Source: Alphaproteobacteria bacterium
GTDB taxonomy: Bacteria; Pseudomonadota; Alphaproteobacteria; Caulobacterales; Aquidulcibacteraceae
Assembly: GCA_016124655.1 (NCBI GenBank)
Contig: WGNI01000015.1
Span: 1 to 64,000, forward strand
DNA: 64,000 bases
Reading direction: 5' to 3'
Position numbers and translations under genes: made by a program. Below, in pieces: positions 1 through 7,741 of the stretch. Every line of letters begins with the position of its first letter. Positions within the stretch are counted from its first letter, which is position 1. The notes beneath the pieces are model-generated. The model saw only the letters and a program-made list of their open reading frames with translations. It searched no databases and was not told the DNA's origin.

Positions 1-5
1 CACAT

Positions 6-1010
6 CTAGATCGACAAGCAGATCTTGCCGAAGTGCTTTTGCGATTCCTGATGCGCGAAGGCTTTGCCGATGTCTTCCAGGGAAAATGTGGAATCGATCA
101 CCGGCCTGACGCCTGTGGCTTCGATCGCCTCGATCATGTCGAGCTGTTCCTGGCGTGAGCCCACCGTGATGCCCGTGACGGTGATGGAGTTGGAGAAGAG
201 CGCTGCGGTCGGCACTTCGCCTGCCATGCCGGTCAAGACGCCGATCAGGCCGATATGGCCGCCCACGCGATTGGCGAAGATCGATTGCGCGAAGGTGCCG
301 GGACCGCCCACCTCCACCACTGTATCGACGCCGCGGCCGCCCGTCAGGCGCTTGGCTTCCTTGCCCCATTCAGGGGTGGATTTGTAATTGATCAAATGAT
401 CTGCACCGAGCGCCTTGAGGCGCTCAAGCTTGGCGTCGGAGGACGAGGTGGCGATCACGCGCGCGCCGGCCGCCTTGGCGAATTGCAGCGCGAAAATCGA
501 TACCCCGCCGGTGCCTTGTGTGAGCACCCAATCGCCGGGCTTGATGCGCGTGGCGACAAACAGAGCGTTCCATGCCGTCAAGGCGGCGCACGGCAAGGTC
601 GCGGCTTCGGCCATGGAATAGCCCTTGGGCGCCCGCGTGAACGCGCTTTCTGGCGCGGCAACGTATTCAGCGGCAAATCCATCGGCGTGGTCGCCGGGAA
701 CGCCGAGTTTCTTCCACCCCGTCGGCGGCCCATCCACGTAGCGCGGGAAGAACAGCGAGAGCGCGGCATCGCCGACCTTGAAACTCTTCACGCCTTCGCC
801 GACAGCGACGACTTCGCCGGCGCCGTCCGACATCGGAATGCGGCCGTCTTCCACAGGAAGCCAGCCCATGATCACGGCGTAGTCGTGAAAGTTGAGCGAA
901 CTTGCGCGCACGCGCACCAGAATCTCGCCGGCCTTCGGCGAGGGATCGGGGCGTTCAACGACCTTCAGGTTGGCGTGTCCGCCGGGCTTCACATAGGTGG
1001 CGACGCGCAT
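6..1010 (-). CDS. Zinc-independent MDR oxidoreductase (quinone reductase-like)
   Basis: A 334-residue medium-chain dehydrogenase/reductase that probably moves hydride from NADPH to a quinone or enone in the cytoplasm. The N-terminal GroES-like half carries SSLNFHDYAVIMGW and SDGAGEVVAVGEG. The Rossmann half carries TQGTGGVSIFALQFAKAAGA near residue 165. The cysteine cluster of the structural zinc site is absent, which fits the quinone-reductase branch. The frame is open 18 codons further upstream, but the start chosen (MRVATYV) has an AGGAAGG ribosome site just before it. The substrate cannot be told from sequence. Confidence 0.85.
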   Translation of the reverse strand: MRVATYVKPGGHANLKVVERPDPSPKAGEILVRVRASSLNFHDYAVIMGWLPVEDGRIPMSDGAGEVVAVGEGVKSFKVGDAALSLFFPRYVDGPPTGWKKLGVPGDHADGFAAEYVAAPESAFTRAPKGYSMAEAATLPCAALTAWNALFVATRIKPGDWVLTQGTGGVSIFALQFAKAAGARVIATSSSDAKLERLKALGADHLINYKSTPEWGKEAKRLTGGRGVDTVVEVGGPGTFAQSIFANRVGGHIGLIGVLTGMAGEVPTAALFSNSITVTGITVGSRQEQLDMIEAIEATGVRPVIDSTFSLEDIGKAFAHQESQKHFGKICLSI

Positions 1011-1093
1011 GACTGACCTTCCTTTTTCGCTCAATTTCGGCGCAGCGTAGAAGCGGCGCCGCACGCGATCAACAGACGCTAGGGAAGGCGGCG

Positions 1094-1891
1094 CTAGCTT
1101 TCAAAGCTTCCGCCGCGTCCGGCGCCGGAGGCAAAGCGCGCGGCGCCGGCGACGCCTTCGGCCTCCACGATCGGCGCGCCTTTCAGGCCCTCGAGCATCA
1201 GCGCTTCATGCATGGCGCGGCTCCATCCGGCATACGCGGAAGCGCGGTCGGCGCGCATGCATTGTTGCGGGAAGCGTGAAATGTCCGCGACGAGCGATTT
1301 TGCGGCGGCAAGCGCCTGGCCTTGCGGGACGAGCCGATTGGCGAGACCCCAATCATACGCCTCGCGCGCATCGACGGGACGACCGGTGAGGATCATGTCC
1401 ATCGCACGGCCCTGGCCGATGATGCGCGGCAGGCGCACTGTGCCGCCATCGATCAAGGGCACGCCCCAGCGTCGGCAGAATACGCCGAACACTGCGGTTT
1501 CGGACGCGACCCGCATGTCCGCCAGGAGCGCGAGCTCGAGCCCGCCGGCGACCGCGTGGCCCTCAACAGCGGCGATCAGGGGCTTGGACAGCGTGACGCC
1601 GGGCTCGGCCTGCGCGCGATCGGCGACGAGGCGCGTTGGACCGAGCGGGCCCGCGCCCCAAGCGGCAGGGCGCCAGCGGTCGCCTCTGCCGACGGATTTT
1701 AAGTCCGCGCCGGCGCAGAAATAGCCGCCCGCGCCCGTCAGGATCGTCACCGAGACGCCGTCATCGGCCTCGGCGTCCTTTAAAGCGGCGAACAACGCCG
1801 CAGCGGTCTCTCCGTCCACTGCGTTGCGGGATTCCGGCCGGTTGATCGTCACGATCACGATCGGCCCCTCGCGTTCTGTGAGCACCTTCAA
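1094..1891 (-). CDS. Enoyl-CoA hydratase/isomerase (crotonase) family protein
   Basis: A 265-residue crotonase-fold protein. The oxyanion-hole segment CAGADLK and the helix segment AGGLELALLAD are clear. The first catalytic glutamate of enoyl-CoA hydratase (in GLELA) is present. The second, normally in FGQPE, is replaced: the aligned stretch reads FGVFCRRWG with cysteine there. Ordinary hydratase activity is therefore doubtful, and another crotonase reaction such as isomerisation or thioester hydrolysis is possible. The start is TTG, 7 bases after GGGAGG. It lies downstream of no clear operon partner; the oxidoreductase gene follows 83 bases later on the same strand. Confidence 0.85.
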   Translation of the reverse strand: MKVLTEREGPIVIVTINRPESRNAVDGETAAALFAALKDAEADDGVSVTILTGAGGYFCAGADLKSVGRGDRWRPAAWGAGPLGPTRLVADRAQAEPGVTLSKPLIAAVEGHAVAGGLELALLADMRVASETAVFGVFCRRWGVPLIDGGTVRLPRIIGQGRAMDMILTGRPVDAREAYDWGLANRLVPQGQALAAAKSLVADISRFPQQCMRADRASAYAGWSRAMHEALMLEGLKGAPIVEAEGVAGAARFASGAGRGGSFES

Positions 1892-1961
1892 GACTTTTCC
1901 TCCCGGCGAAAGCGCGCTAGCGCCAGCTTAGCACGCCAGCCGGCGGCGACAGGAGCAAAGC

Positions 1962-2903
1962 ATGCGCATCGGCGTGCAAATGGACCCGATCGAGACGATG
2001 GTGGTCGCGCGCGACACCTCGCTGGCGTTCATGCTGGAGGCGCAGGCGCGCGGGTTCGAGGTGTGGTGGCATCACGCCAACGACCTCTTCTACGAGCATG
2101 GTCGTGTGCGCGCGTTCGCCCACCGCGTGCGCGTGGCGCTCGACGAAGCGGCGCATTACGAAACTCTGGAGAGCCGTGTGATTGACGCGGAAAGCCTGCG
2201 CGTTCTGTTGATCCGTCAGGATCCGCCGTTCGACATGGGCTATGTGTCCAACACCTATCTCCTGGAGCTGATCGATCCTGCGCGTACGCTGGTGCTGAAC
2301 AATCCCCGCGGCGTGCGCAACATTCCCGAGAAGCTCTCCACATTGGCGTTCGCCGATCTGATTCCAGCGACCTTCGTCGGGCGCAACCTCGATGCGATCG
2401 AAGCGTTTGCGAATTCTTTTGAGGCGGTCGTGCTGAAGCCCGCCTTCCTGGCCGGCGGCGAGGGCGTCATCAAAGCGGTTCCGTCTGAGCCGGATTTTCG
2501 GTGGCGCGTCGGCAAATTCATTGAGGAGGCCGGCCGTGAGCCGATCATCGTGCAGGAGTTCATGTCGCGCGTGACGGAAGGCGACAAGCGGGTGTTCTCG
2601 CTTGGCGGGGAAGCGATCGGCGCGGTGCGGCGCATGCCGCAGACGGGCGAGTTCCGCGCCAATCTGCATGTCGGCGGCTACGCCGTCGCCACGGACCTCG
2701 ACGTGCGCGACATTGAAATCGTGCAGCGCACCGCGCCCTTGCTCGCGCGGGAAAACATCCTGTTCGCCGGCCTGGATGTCATCGACGGCCGGCTGACAGA
2801 GATCAACGTCACGTCGCCGACGCTGGTGCAGGAGCTGAAGCGCTTTTCCGGCATCGATGTCCCGAAGCTGTTCTGGGACAAGGTGGCGGCGACGATCGCG
2901 TAG
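1962..2903 (+). CDS. gshB: Glutathione synthase
   Basis: A 313-residue ATP-grasp enzyme that joins gamma-glutamylcysteine and glycine to make glutathione. The opening MRIGVQMDPIETMV and the family pattern QDPPFDMGYVSNTYLLE mark the prokaryotic GshB N-domain. The ATP-grasp part shows KPAFLAGGEGVIK and, near the end, DVIDGRLTEINVTSPT, which supplies metal-binding residues. Length is normal. An AGGAG site precedes the ATG. It converges on folE with four bases between the two stop codons. Glutathione made here would serve the glutaredoxin encoded 5.6 kb away. Confidence 0.95.
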   Translation: MRIGVQMDPIETMVVARDTSLAFMLEAQARGFEVWWHHANDLFYEHGRVRAFAHRVRVALDEAAHYETLESRVIDAESLRVLLIRQDPPFDMGYVSNTYLLELIDPARTLVLNNPRGVRNIPEKLSTLAFADLIPATFVGRNLDAIEAFANSFEAVVLKPAFLAGGEGVIKAVPSEPDFRWRVGKFIEEAGREPIIVQEFMSRVTEGDKRVFSLGGEAIGAVRRMPQTGEFRANLHVGGYAVATDLDVRDIEIVQRTAPLLARENILFAGLDVIDGRLTEINVTSPTLVQELKRFSGIDVPKLFWDKVAATIA

Positions 2904-2907
2904 CGGC

Positions 2908-3492
2908 CTACACGCCGTTGCGCGCCAGCTTGAGAAACTCCTCGCGCGTGCGCGGGTCGTCCCGCAATACGCCCAACAGGTGCGAGGTGATCAGCCGCGA
3001 TCCAGCCGTGTTCACGCCGCGCAGCGTCATGCAGGAATGCTCGGCCTCGACGACGACGCCGACGCCATGGGGGTCGAGGATGTCCTGAATCGCCTGCGCG
3101 ATCTCGGCCGTCATCTTTTCCTGAATCTGCAGGCGGCGGGAGAAGCCGTTCACCACGCGCGCCAGCTTGGAGATGCCGACCACGCGATTGCGCGGCAGAT
3201 AGCCGACATGCGCGCGGCCCGTGACCGGCAGCATGTGGTGTTCGCAGAAGCTGACGACGCGGATGTCCCGGAGGACGACGAGTTCGTCATAGCCGCCGAC
3301 TTCGTCAAACGTGCGCGAGAGATATTCCCGCGGGTCGCTCTCATAGCCTTCGAACAGTTCGCGATAGGAGCGCGCCACGCGCCCTGGGGTTTCGCGTAAG
3401 CCTTCGCGGTCCGGGTCGTCGCCGGCCCACTCGATCAAGACCCGGACGGCGGCCTCGGCTTCTTCTTGCGTGCGTTTCGTCATGCTCTTCAT
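2908..3492 (-). CDS. folE: GTP cyclohydrolase I
   Basis: A 194-residue enzyme making dihydroneopterin triphosphate from GTP, the first step to folate. Zinc ligands are visible in SFCEHHMLP (Cys83, His86) and EHSCMTLRG (Cys154). The segments VGISKLARVVNGFSRRLQ and QEKMTAEIAQAI are typical of the family. The start used gives MKSMTKR; an internal ATG three codons later has a slightly better AAGAG ribosome site and may be the real start. It ends four bases from the stop of convergent gshB. Confidence 0.95.
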   Translation of the reverse strand: MKSMTKRTQEEAEAAVRVLIEWAGDDPDREGLRETPGRVARSYRELFEGYESDPREYLSRTFDEVGGYDELVVLRDIRVVSFCEHHMLPVTGRAHVGYLPRNRVVGISKLARVVNGFSRRLQIQEKMTAEIAQAIQDILDPHGVGVVVEAEHSCMTLRGVNTAGSRLITSHLLGVLRDDPRTREEFLKLARNGV

Positions 3493-3639
3493 CTAAGGCG
3501 CCGACGGTCGTCAGCCCACCTCTATCCCCCGCGCGGCGGCGCAAGCGCCTGAAACCGTGTTGTACGCTTGCGGGCCGCGTCCGGATTGACATTTTTGGCC
3601 GCCCCCGACTACCTCCGGGCCTCGCCCGCGCAGCGGCGC

Positions 3640-3726
3640 GCCCCAGTGGCGGAATCGGTAGACGCAGCAGACTCAAAATCTGCCGTTCGCAAGGACGTGC
3701 CCGTTCGAGTCGGGCCTGGGGCACCA
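3640..3726 (+). tRNA. tRNA-Leu (anticodon CAA)
   Basis: An 87-base class II tRNA. The acceptor stem GCCCCAG pairs with CTGGGGC, followed by discriminator A and a chromosomally encoded CCA. The anticodon loop is CTCAAAA between GCAGA and TCTGC, giving anticodon CAA, which reads UUG leucine codons. The T arm GTTCGAGTC and a long variable arm are present, as expected for tRNA-Leu. Several genes in this window use TTG as a start codon, but initiation uses tRNA-fMet and is unrelated to this tRNA. No integrated element is seen next to it. Confidence 0.96.
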
Positions 3727-3789
3727 CGCCGCGCCAACGCCGGACCTTGCGGCCTTGAGCGCTCCCGGTTCGCCCGGCAAGGTCCGCAT

Positions 3790-4476
3790 GTGCCTGCCGA
3801 CGCTGAAACTCCTCTCCGTCCGTTGCGCGACGATCCCAATCTGAGCTTCGTGGCCGCGCTGCGCGCCATGGCGGATCGCGCCGAACGGGAAGCGCCGGAT
3901 GGCGCATTGCCGGTCGCCCGACTGATTGATCAGCTCGACGAGCGCGCCTTCGGAATTCTCATTCTCCTTCTCTCCTTGCCGTGCCTCGTGCCTGCGCTCC
4001 CTGGCGCGCAGATCATTGCCGTCCCGATTTTCCTTCTGGCGGTGCAGATGCTGGCGGGTCGGGACGAGCCTTGGCTGCCGGGATGGTTCCTGCGCCTCGA
4101 CGTGAAGACGACGTGGCTGGTCGCCATGGCGCGATTTGCGGAGCGCCGACTGGCCTGGGCGGAACGCGCCGCCAGGCCCAGGCTCGTGTTTTTGGCGCAT
4201 GGCGCGGCGGAGAAGGCGGTGGCGGCGGTCTTGGTTGTCGCGGCGCTGACGATCATGCTGCCTGTCACAAACACCATACCCTCCTTAGGCGTCACTTTGA
4301 TCGCGCTCGGACTCATCGCGCGGGACGGCGTGTTCATTCTTGCCGGCGCGGCGGTGGCGTTTGCGTGGATCGCAGTCGTGGCCGTCGTGATCGTGTCGCT
4401 GGCCGTCGGCGCTGATTTCGCGCTGCGGCTGGCGCGGGAGCATGCGCCCTGGCTGGCGTCGCTTGTCGGCGGTTGA
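3790..4476 (+). CDS. ExoD family membrane protein
   Basis: About 228 residues, matching the ExoD (exopolysaccharide synthesis) family. After an amphipathic N-terminus (LSFVAALRAMADRAE) comes LDERAFGILILLLSLPCLVP and then GWFLRLDVKTTW. Roughly four hydrophobic segments follow, including AAVLVVAALTIMLPVTNTIP. ExoD affects exopolysaccharide production and alkali tolerance in rhizobia; its biochemistry is unknown. The reading frame is open through the tRNA upstream, which cannot be coding. I chose the GTG placed 7 bases after AAGG; an ATG at 3868 would cut into the conserved domain. Confidence 0.8.
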   Translation: MPADAETPLRPLRDDPNLSFVAALRAMADRAEREAPDGALPVARLIDQLDERAFGILILLLSLPCLVPALPGAQIIAVPIFLLAVQMLAGRDEPWLPGWFLRLDVKTTWLVAMARFAERRLAWAERAARPRLVFLAHGAAEKAVAAVLVVAALTIMLPVTNTIPSLGVTLIALGLIARDGVFILAGAAVAFAWIAVVAVVIVSLAVGADFALRLAREHAPWLASLVGG

Positions 4477-4518
4477 ACGCCCCTGCCCATACGGCGCCGA
4501 TCATGCTAGGGCGCGGCC

Positions 4519-5100
4519 ATGCTGGCCGGACTGAAGACCCGAACCCTGGAGCTCGCCCGCGGGCCGAACGCTGAACGCACGCTGTTCGCCATCTCTTTTG
4601 CGGAGAGCTCGTTCTTCCCGATTCCGCCCGACGTGATGCTCGGGCCCATGGCCGCCGCCGATCCGCAGCGCTGGGCGCGCTATGCGCTGACGTGCACGAT
4701 CGCTTCGGTGCTGGGCGGGCTGCTTGGCTACGCCATTGGTTTTTTCCTTTGGGAGTCGGTCGGTCAGGCGATCATCAGCCTGTTCGGCTACGCCGGAAAA
4801 GAGGCCGAGCTGCGCGCCTTCTATGACCAATGGGGCGCTTGGTTCATCTTCCTCAAAGGCCTCACGCCGATCCCCTTCAAGCTGGTGACCATCGTCTCCG
4901 GCGCGATGGCGTTTTCGCTGCCGATCTTCGTCATCGCCGCCATCATCACCCGCGGGTTGCGATTCTTCCTGGTGGCGTGGCTGTTCCAAAAGTATGGGCC
5001 GCGCTTCGCCCCGGTGTTGGAGAAGCGCCTCGGCCTGGTGCTGCTGGGGGTCGCCGCGCTCGTCGTCGCCGGCCTGGTTGCAGCGCACTTCCTGCTCTAG
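4519..5100 (+). CDS. YqaA/DedA-type membrane protein (VTT domain)
   Basis: A 193-residue inner-membrane protein of the YqaA branch of the SNARE-associated/DedA (VTT) superfamily. Visible features are FAESSFFPIPPDVMLGPMA, a glycine-rich helix (SVLGGLLGYAIGFFL), and KGLTPIPFKLVTIVSGAMA. That last is the re-entrant, proline-containing motif of these lipid-handling proteins. Relatives scramble or flip phospholipids or undecaprenyl phosphate; the substrate here is unknown. A final hydrophobic helix ends at the stop. It precedes dsbB by 60 bases on the same strand. Confidence 0.85.
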   Translation: MLAGLKTRTLELARGPNAERTLFAISFAESSFFPIPPDVMLGPMAAADPQRWARYALTCTIASVLGGLLGYAIGFFLWESVGQAIISLFGYAGKEAELRAFYDQWGAWFIFLKGLTPIPFKLVTIVSGAMAFSLPIFVIAAIITRGLRFFLVAWLFQKYGPRFAPVLEKRLGLVLLGVAALVVAGLVAAHFLL

Positions 5101-5148
5101 CGGGGCCGCGCGGCTCTGCGCCGCACGGGCCGAGCGGGTCCGGCGCGC

Positions 5149-5154
5149 TATAAT
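5149..5154 (+). promoter_or_regulatory. Candidate -10 box for leaderless dsbB transcript
   Basis: A perfect TATAAT ends six bases before the dsbB ATG, so transcription would begin at or next to the start codon. No Shine-Dalgarno-like purine run precedes that ATG. No good -35 hexamer is visible 16-18 bases upstream. This is a candidate from spacing alone. Confidence 0.4.
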
Positions 5155-5160
5155 TCCATT

Positions 5161-5670
5161 ATGACCGCTTGGGCCCAGTGGATGCAGCCGCGCTGGCCGC
5201 TGTTCGCGCTGCTTGCATCGGCTGCGATGCTTGCGGCGGCGCACGCGTTCGAACGCCTGGGCGGGCTGTTGCCGTGCGAGCTGTGCCTGCGGCAGCGCGA
5301 AGTCTATTGGGGGGCCATGGCCATTGCGGTCGCCGGGCTGGTTGCGCTGCGGTTTTGGCCGCGCCGCGGGGTAAAGCGCGCCTTGGCGGTGTTCCTCGGC
5401 TTGTCGTTCCTGACCGGGGCCCTTGTCGCTGGGTATCATGTCGGGGTGGAGAACGGGGTGTTCATCCATCAATGCGACGCGGCGTTCCACCCCGGCGACA
5501 TCCGTCCGCTGGATGCGACGGGAGACTTCATCGCGCCGGCATGCGACACAGTGCAATGGTCCATGCTCGGCGTGTCGATGGCGGGGTTCAACGCGGCGAT
5601 CTCCGCGGTGCTCGCGGTCGCGAGTTTCGCCATTGCGTTTTCGCCGTCCCTGGAGGAGCAGCGTGACTGA
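5161..5670 (+). CDS. dsbB: Disulfide bond formation protein B
   Basis: A 169-residue inner-membrane protein with four predicted helices that reoxidises DsbA and passes electrons to ubiquinone. The first periplasmic pair is Cys39-Glu-Leu-Cys42 in LPCELCLRQREVYW, where the arginine contributes to quinone binding. The second pair is Cys105 and Cys128 in the later periplasmic loop. The downstream gene coq7 makes ubiquinone, the electron acceptor of DsbB, and the two overlap by 8 bases, so joint expression makes biochemical sense. There is no visible ribosome site before the ATG. Confidence 0.93.
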   Translation: MTAWAQWMQPRWPLFALLASAAMLAAAHAFERLGGLLPCELCLRQREVYWGAMAIAVAGLVALRFWPRRGVKRALAVFLGLSFLTGALVAGYHVGVENGVFIHQCDAAFHPGDIRPLDATGDFIAPACDTVQWSMLGVSMAGFNAAISAVLAVASFAIAFSPSLEEQRD

Positions 5671-6226
5671 GCGCGCCGTCGCGCCCATGCCGATGGACAG
5701 CGGTGCGCGGCGGCGCTTGGCGGAAATGATCCGGGTGGACCACGCCGGAGAATTCGGCGCGGTGCAAATCTATCGCGGCCAGCGTGCGGTGTTCGCGGCG
5801 ACGCGCGGCAAGGCGCAGGCGGATGCGCTCATCGCCGACATGGAAGCCGGCGAGGCGGCGCACCTTGAGACGTTCGATCGGCTGATCGCGGAGCGAAACG
5901 TGCGGCCGACCATGATGGCGCCGCTGTGGCGCATTGCGGGTTTCGGCCTTGGCGCGGCGACGGCGCTGATGGGCGAAAAGGCGGCGCACGCGTGCACGGC
6001 CGCGGTGGAAGAGGTGATCGAGGATCACTACGCCAAGCAGGCTGAAGAATTGCGCGACGCCGATCCGGAATTGCGCGACGTGCTGGAGCGCTTTCGCGCC
6101 GATGAGATGGGGCACCGCGATACCGCCATCGCGCATGGCGCGCGGGAAACCTTTGGCTACGCCGGCTTGTCCGCCGTCATCAAGTTCGGGTGCCGCGCCG
6201 CGATCCGCATATCGGAAAAAGCGTGA
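5663..6226 (+). CDS. coq7: 3-demethoxyubiquinol 3-hydroxylase (Coq7)
   Basis: A 187-residue di-iron oxygenase for the penultimate ring hydroxylation in ubiquinone synthesis. The ferritin-like iron ligands appear as two ExxH repeats: Glu30 in HAGEFGAV with EAAHLETF, then EEVIEDHY with DEMGHRD. The start is GTG, placed 5 bases after a GGAGGAG site inside dsbB, and the two genes overlap by 8 bases. The frame is open further upstream, but only as a shadow of dsbB. Its stop overlaps the GTG of the next gene (GTGA), suggesting a coupled dsbB-coq7-GNAT unit. Confidence 0.95.
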   Translation: MTERAVAPMPMDSGARRRLAEMIRVDHAGEFGAVQIYRGQRAVFAATRGKAQADALIADMEAGEAAHLETFDRLIAERNVRPTMMAPLWRIAGFGLGAATALMGEKAAHACTAAVEEVIEDHYAKQAEELRDADPELRDVLERFRADEMGHRDTAIAHGARETFGYAGLSAVIKFGCRAAIRISEKA

Positions 6227-6840
6227 GCCTTTCGCCTCCGGCAGTGCGCCTGGCGCAGCGAAAAGAACAGCGCATCGCCGCGCGTGTGCTGACCGACGCC
6301 TTCGTGGATGAAGCCGGTTTGAATTACTGGCTCAAGCAAGGGCGGGAGAAGGAACAGGCGCGGCGGAAATTCTTCGACGGCGCGGTGCGCGGCATGGTGA
6401 GTCCCAAGCGCGCGCTGTGGCTGGCGCATGCAGACCGGACGCCGGTCGGCGCGGCGATTTGGCTTCCAGCAGGCGTCGCGGCGTTTGATTTTTCTCCGCT
6501 GCAACAATTTCTGATGACGCCGCTGATGCTCTCCATCGCCGGCGTTGCGGGCATGCGGCGCGCGTTTGAAGTCGGCGATGCGCTGGCGGCGCGCCATCCG
6601 GCGGAGGCGCACGCACATTTGGTGTTTCTCGGCGTTGCGCCCACAGCGCAAGGCCGGGGCGTTGGCTCGGCGATCTTGAAGGAGACGCTCGCCGACGTCG
6701 ATGCGCAGAGCCTGCCGGCCTATTTGGAGACGACAACAGAACGTAACGCGGCGCTCTATCAGCGGCACGGCTTCGAGACGACCGACATTTTCGATCTGCC
6801 GGGCGTGCGCTTCTGGACGATGCTGCGCCCAGCGCGTTGA
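6223..6840 (+). CDS. GNAT family N-acetyltransferase
   Basis: A 205-residue acetyl-CoA-dependent acyltransferase. The acetyl-CoA pyrophosphate-binding loop is visible as VAPTAQGRGVGSAIL near residue 145, followed by the strand and helix TTTERNAALYQRHGFE typical of the C-terminal half. The GTG start overlaps the coq7 stop by the GTGA arrangement. Many members of this subfamily are unassigned; the substrate cannot be inferred from the neighbours. It converges on the methyltransferase gene with 7 bases between stops. Confidence 0.85.
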   Translation: MSLSPPAVRLAQRKEQRIAARVLTDAFVDEAGLNYWLKQGREKEQARRKFFDGAVRGMVSPKRALWLAHADRTPVGAAIWLPAGVAAFDFSPLQQFLMTPLMLSIAGVAGMRRAFEVGDALAARHPAEAHAHLVFLGVAPTAQGRGVGSAILKETLADVDAQSLPAYLETTTERNAALYQRHGFETTDIFDLPGVRFWTMLRPAR

Positions 6841-6847
6841 GGCGACG

Positions 6848-7741
6848 CTACTGCCCGGCTTTTTCGCCGGCGCTGCGCTCTGTCGTCTTCAACGCATCCG
6901 CCAGCCGCGATTGCGCGGCGCCGGGGCGCAGCGGCTTCGGCTGCGTCGGCGCGGGCGCCCAGCCGGTCATAACGATGAGCTCAAACGTGGCGCGAACGCG
7001 TCCGTCGGCTTCCGCGTAGCGCTGGGCGTAGAGATCGAGCGCGCGCGCCAGGATGTTGCGCGTGAGCGGCTTGCCGCGTTCGCGCAGCGCGCTGGTTTCG
7101 CCCATGGCGCGCGAATCTGAAAAGAGGCGCGTCGGATCGCGATAGCGCACTGTCACCAGCTCGCGGTCGGTCGCGGGCAAGGCGAAGCCCGCCCGCTGCA
7201 GCAGGTGCGCGTAGTCCTGCACGACGCCGAACGGCGCGATGCGCGCGCTGGCGCCGCCGGTTTCCTCCAGCTCCGCCTCCAACAAGACTGTGCGCAATTC
7301 CCGGAGCGTTTCCGCCCCGAACGCCGCGCCGAGAAACACGCCGTCAGGCTTCAATGCGCGGCGCAGCTGAACGAGCGCGCCGGGCAGATCATTGCACCAG
7401 TGCAGAAGAAGGGGCGACACCGCTACGCCGAATGCAGCTTCCGCGATTGGCAAGCGTTCGGGATCGCAGGCGATGTCGCCCAGCGCCGCGCAGGGATCAG
7501 CCGTGAAGACCGGCGCCAGGCGTTCGCGCAACGCCGGCCGAGCGTCGAGTACGCGATGAAGCGCGCCGCCGCCGAGAACCAAAGTCGGGCCTCGCGCGCC
7601 GGGAATGGCCTCCAGCCTCTCGGCCAAATCCTCCGCCGCCCGCGCAGGCAAGAAGGCGTCCTCTGCAAATCGAGGCGCGGCGCGGGCCCTATGCAGCCGC
7701 ACCAAATGCGGGTCGAATGGCTTTGGAGGGGCAGAGGTCAT
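6848..7741 (-). CDS. SAM-dependent methyltransferase, BioC/NDUFAF5-like
   Basis: A 297-residue class I methyltransferase. The opening FDPHLVRLHRARAAPRF and the later LLHWCNDLPGALVQLRRALKPDG match the BioC/NDUFAF5-type family, in which the mitochondrial member hydroxylates an arginine of complex I. The SAM-binding strand reads TLVLGGGALHRVL, a weaker than usual glycine motif. The C-terminus carries a proline-rich tail. The ATG lies in a CATG that also contains the proposed ATG of the divergent comF gene, so the promoters of both genes would lie inside each other. Function is not assigned beyond family. Confidence 0.8.
   Translation of the reverse strand: MTSAPPKPFDPHLVRLHRARAAPRFAEDAFLPARAAEDLAERLEAIPGARGPTLVLGGGALHRVLDARPALRERLAPVFTADPCAALGDIACDPERLPIAEAAFGVAVSPLLLHWCNDLPGALVQLRRALKPDGVFLGAAFGAETLRELRTVLLEAELEETGGASARIAPFGVVQDYAHLLQRAGFALPATDRELVTVRYRDPTRLFSDSRAMGETSALRERGKPLTRNILARALDLYAQRYAEADGRVRATFELIVMTGWAPAPTQPKPLRPGAAQSRLADALKTTERSAGEKAGQ

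Noticed and set aside
3640-3726. tRNA-Leu as attachment site of an integrated element
   Set aside because: No integrase gene and no direct repeat of the tRNA 3' end was seen nearby.
3568-3789. N-terminal extension of the ExoD gene through the tRNA
   Set aside because: The extension translates the tRNA-Leu gene itself; an internal GTG with a ribosome site is more plausible.
4501-5688. 395-codon minus-strand frame opposite the YqaA-like gene and dsbB
   Set aside because: It covers two real plus-strand genes and reads as charged repeats without domain structure.
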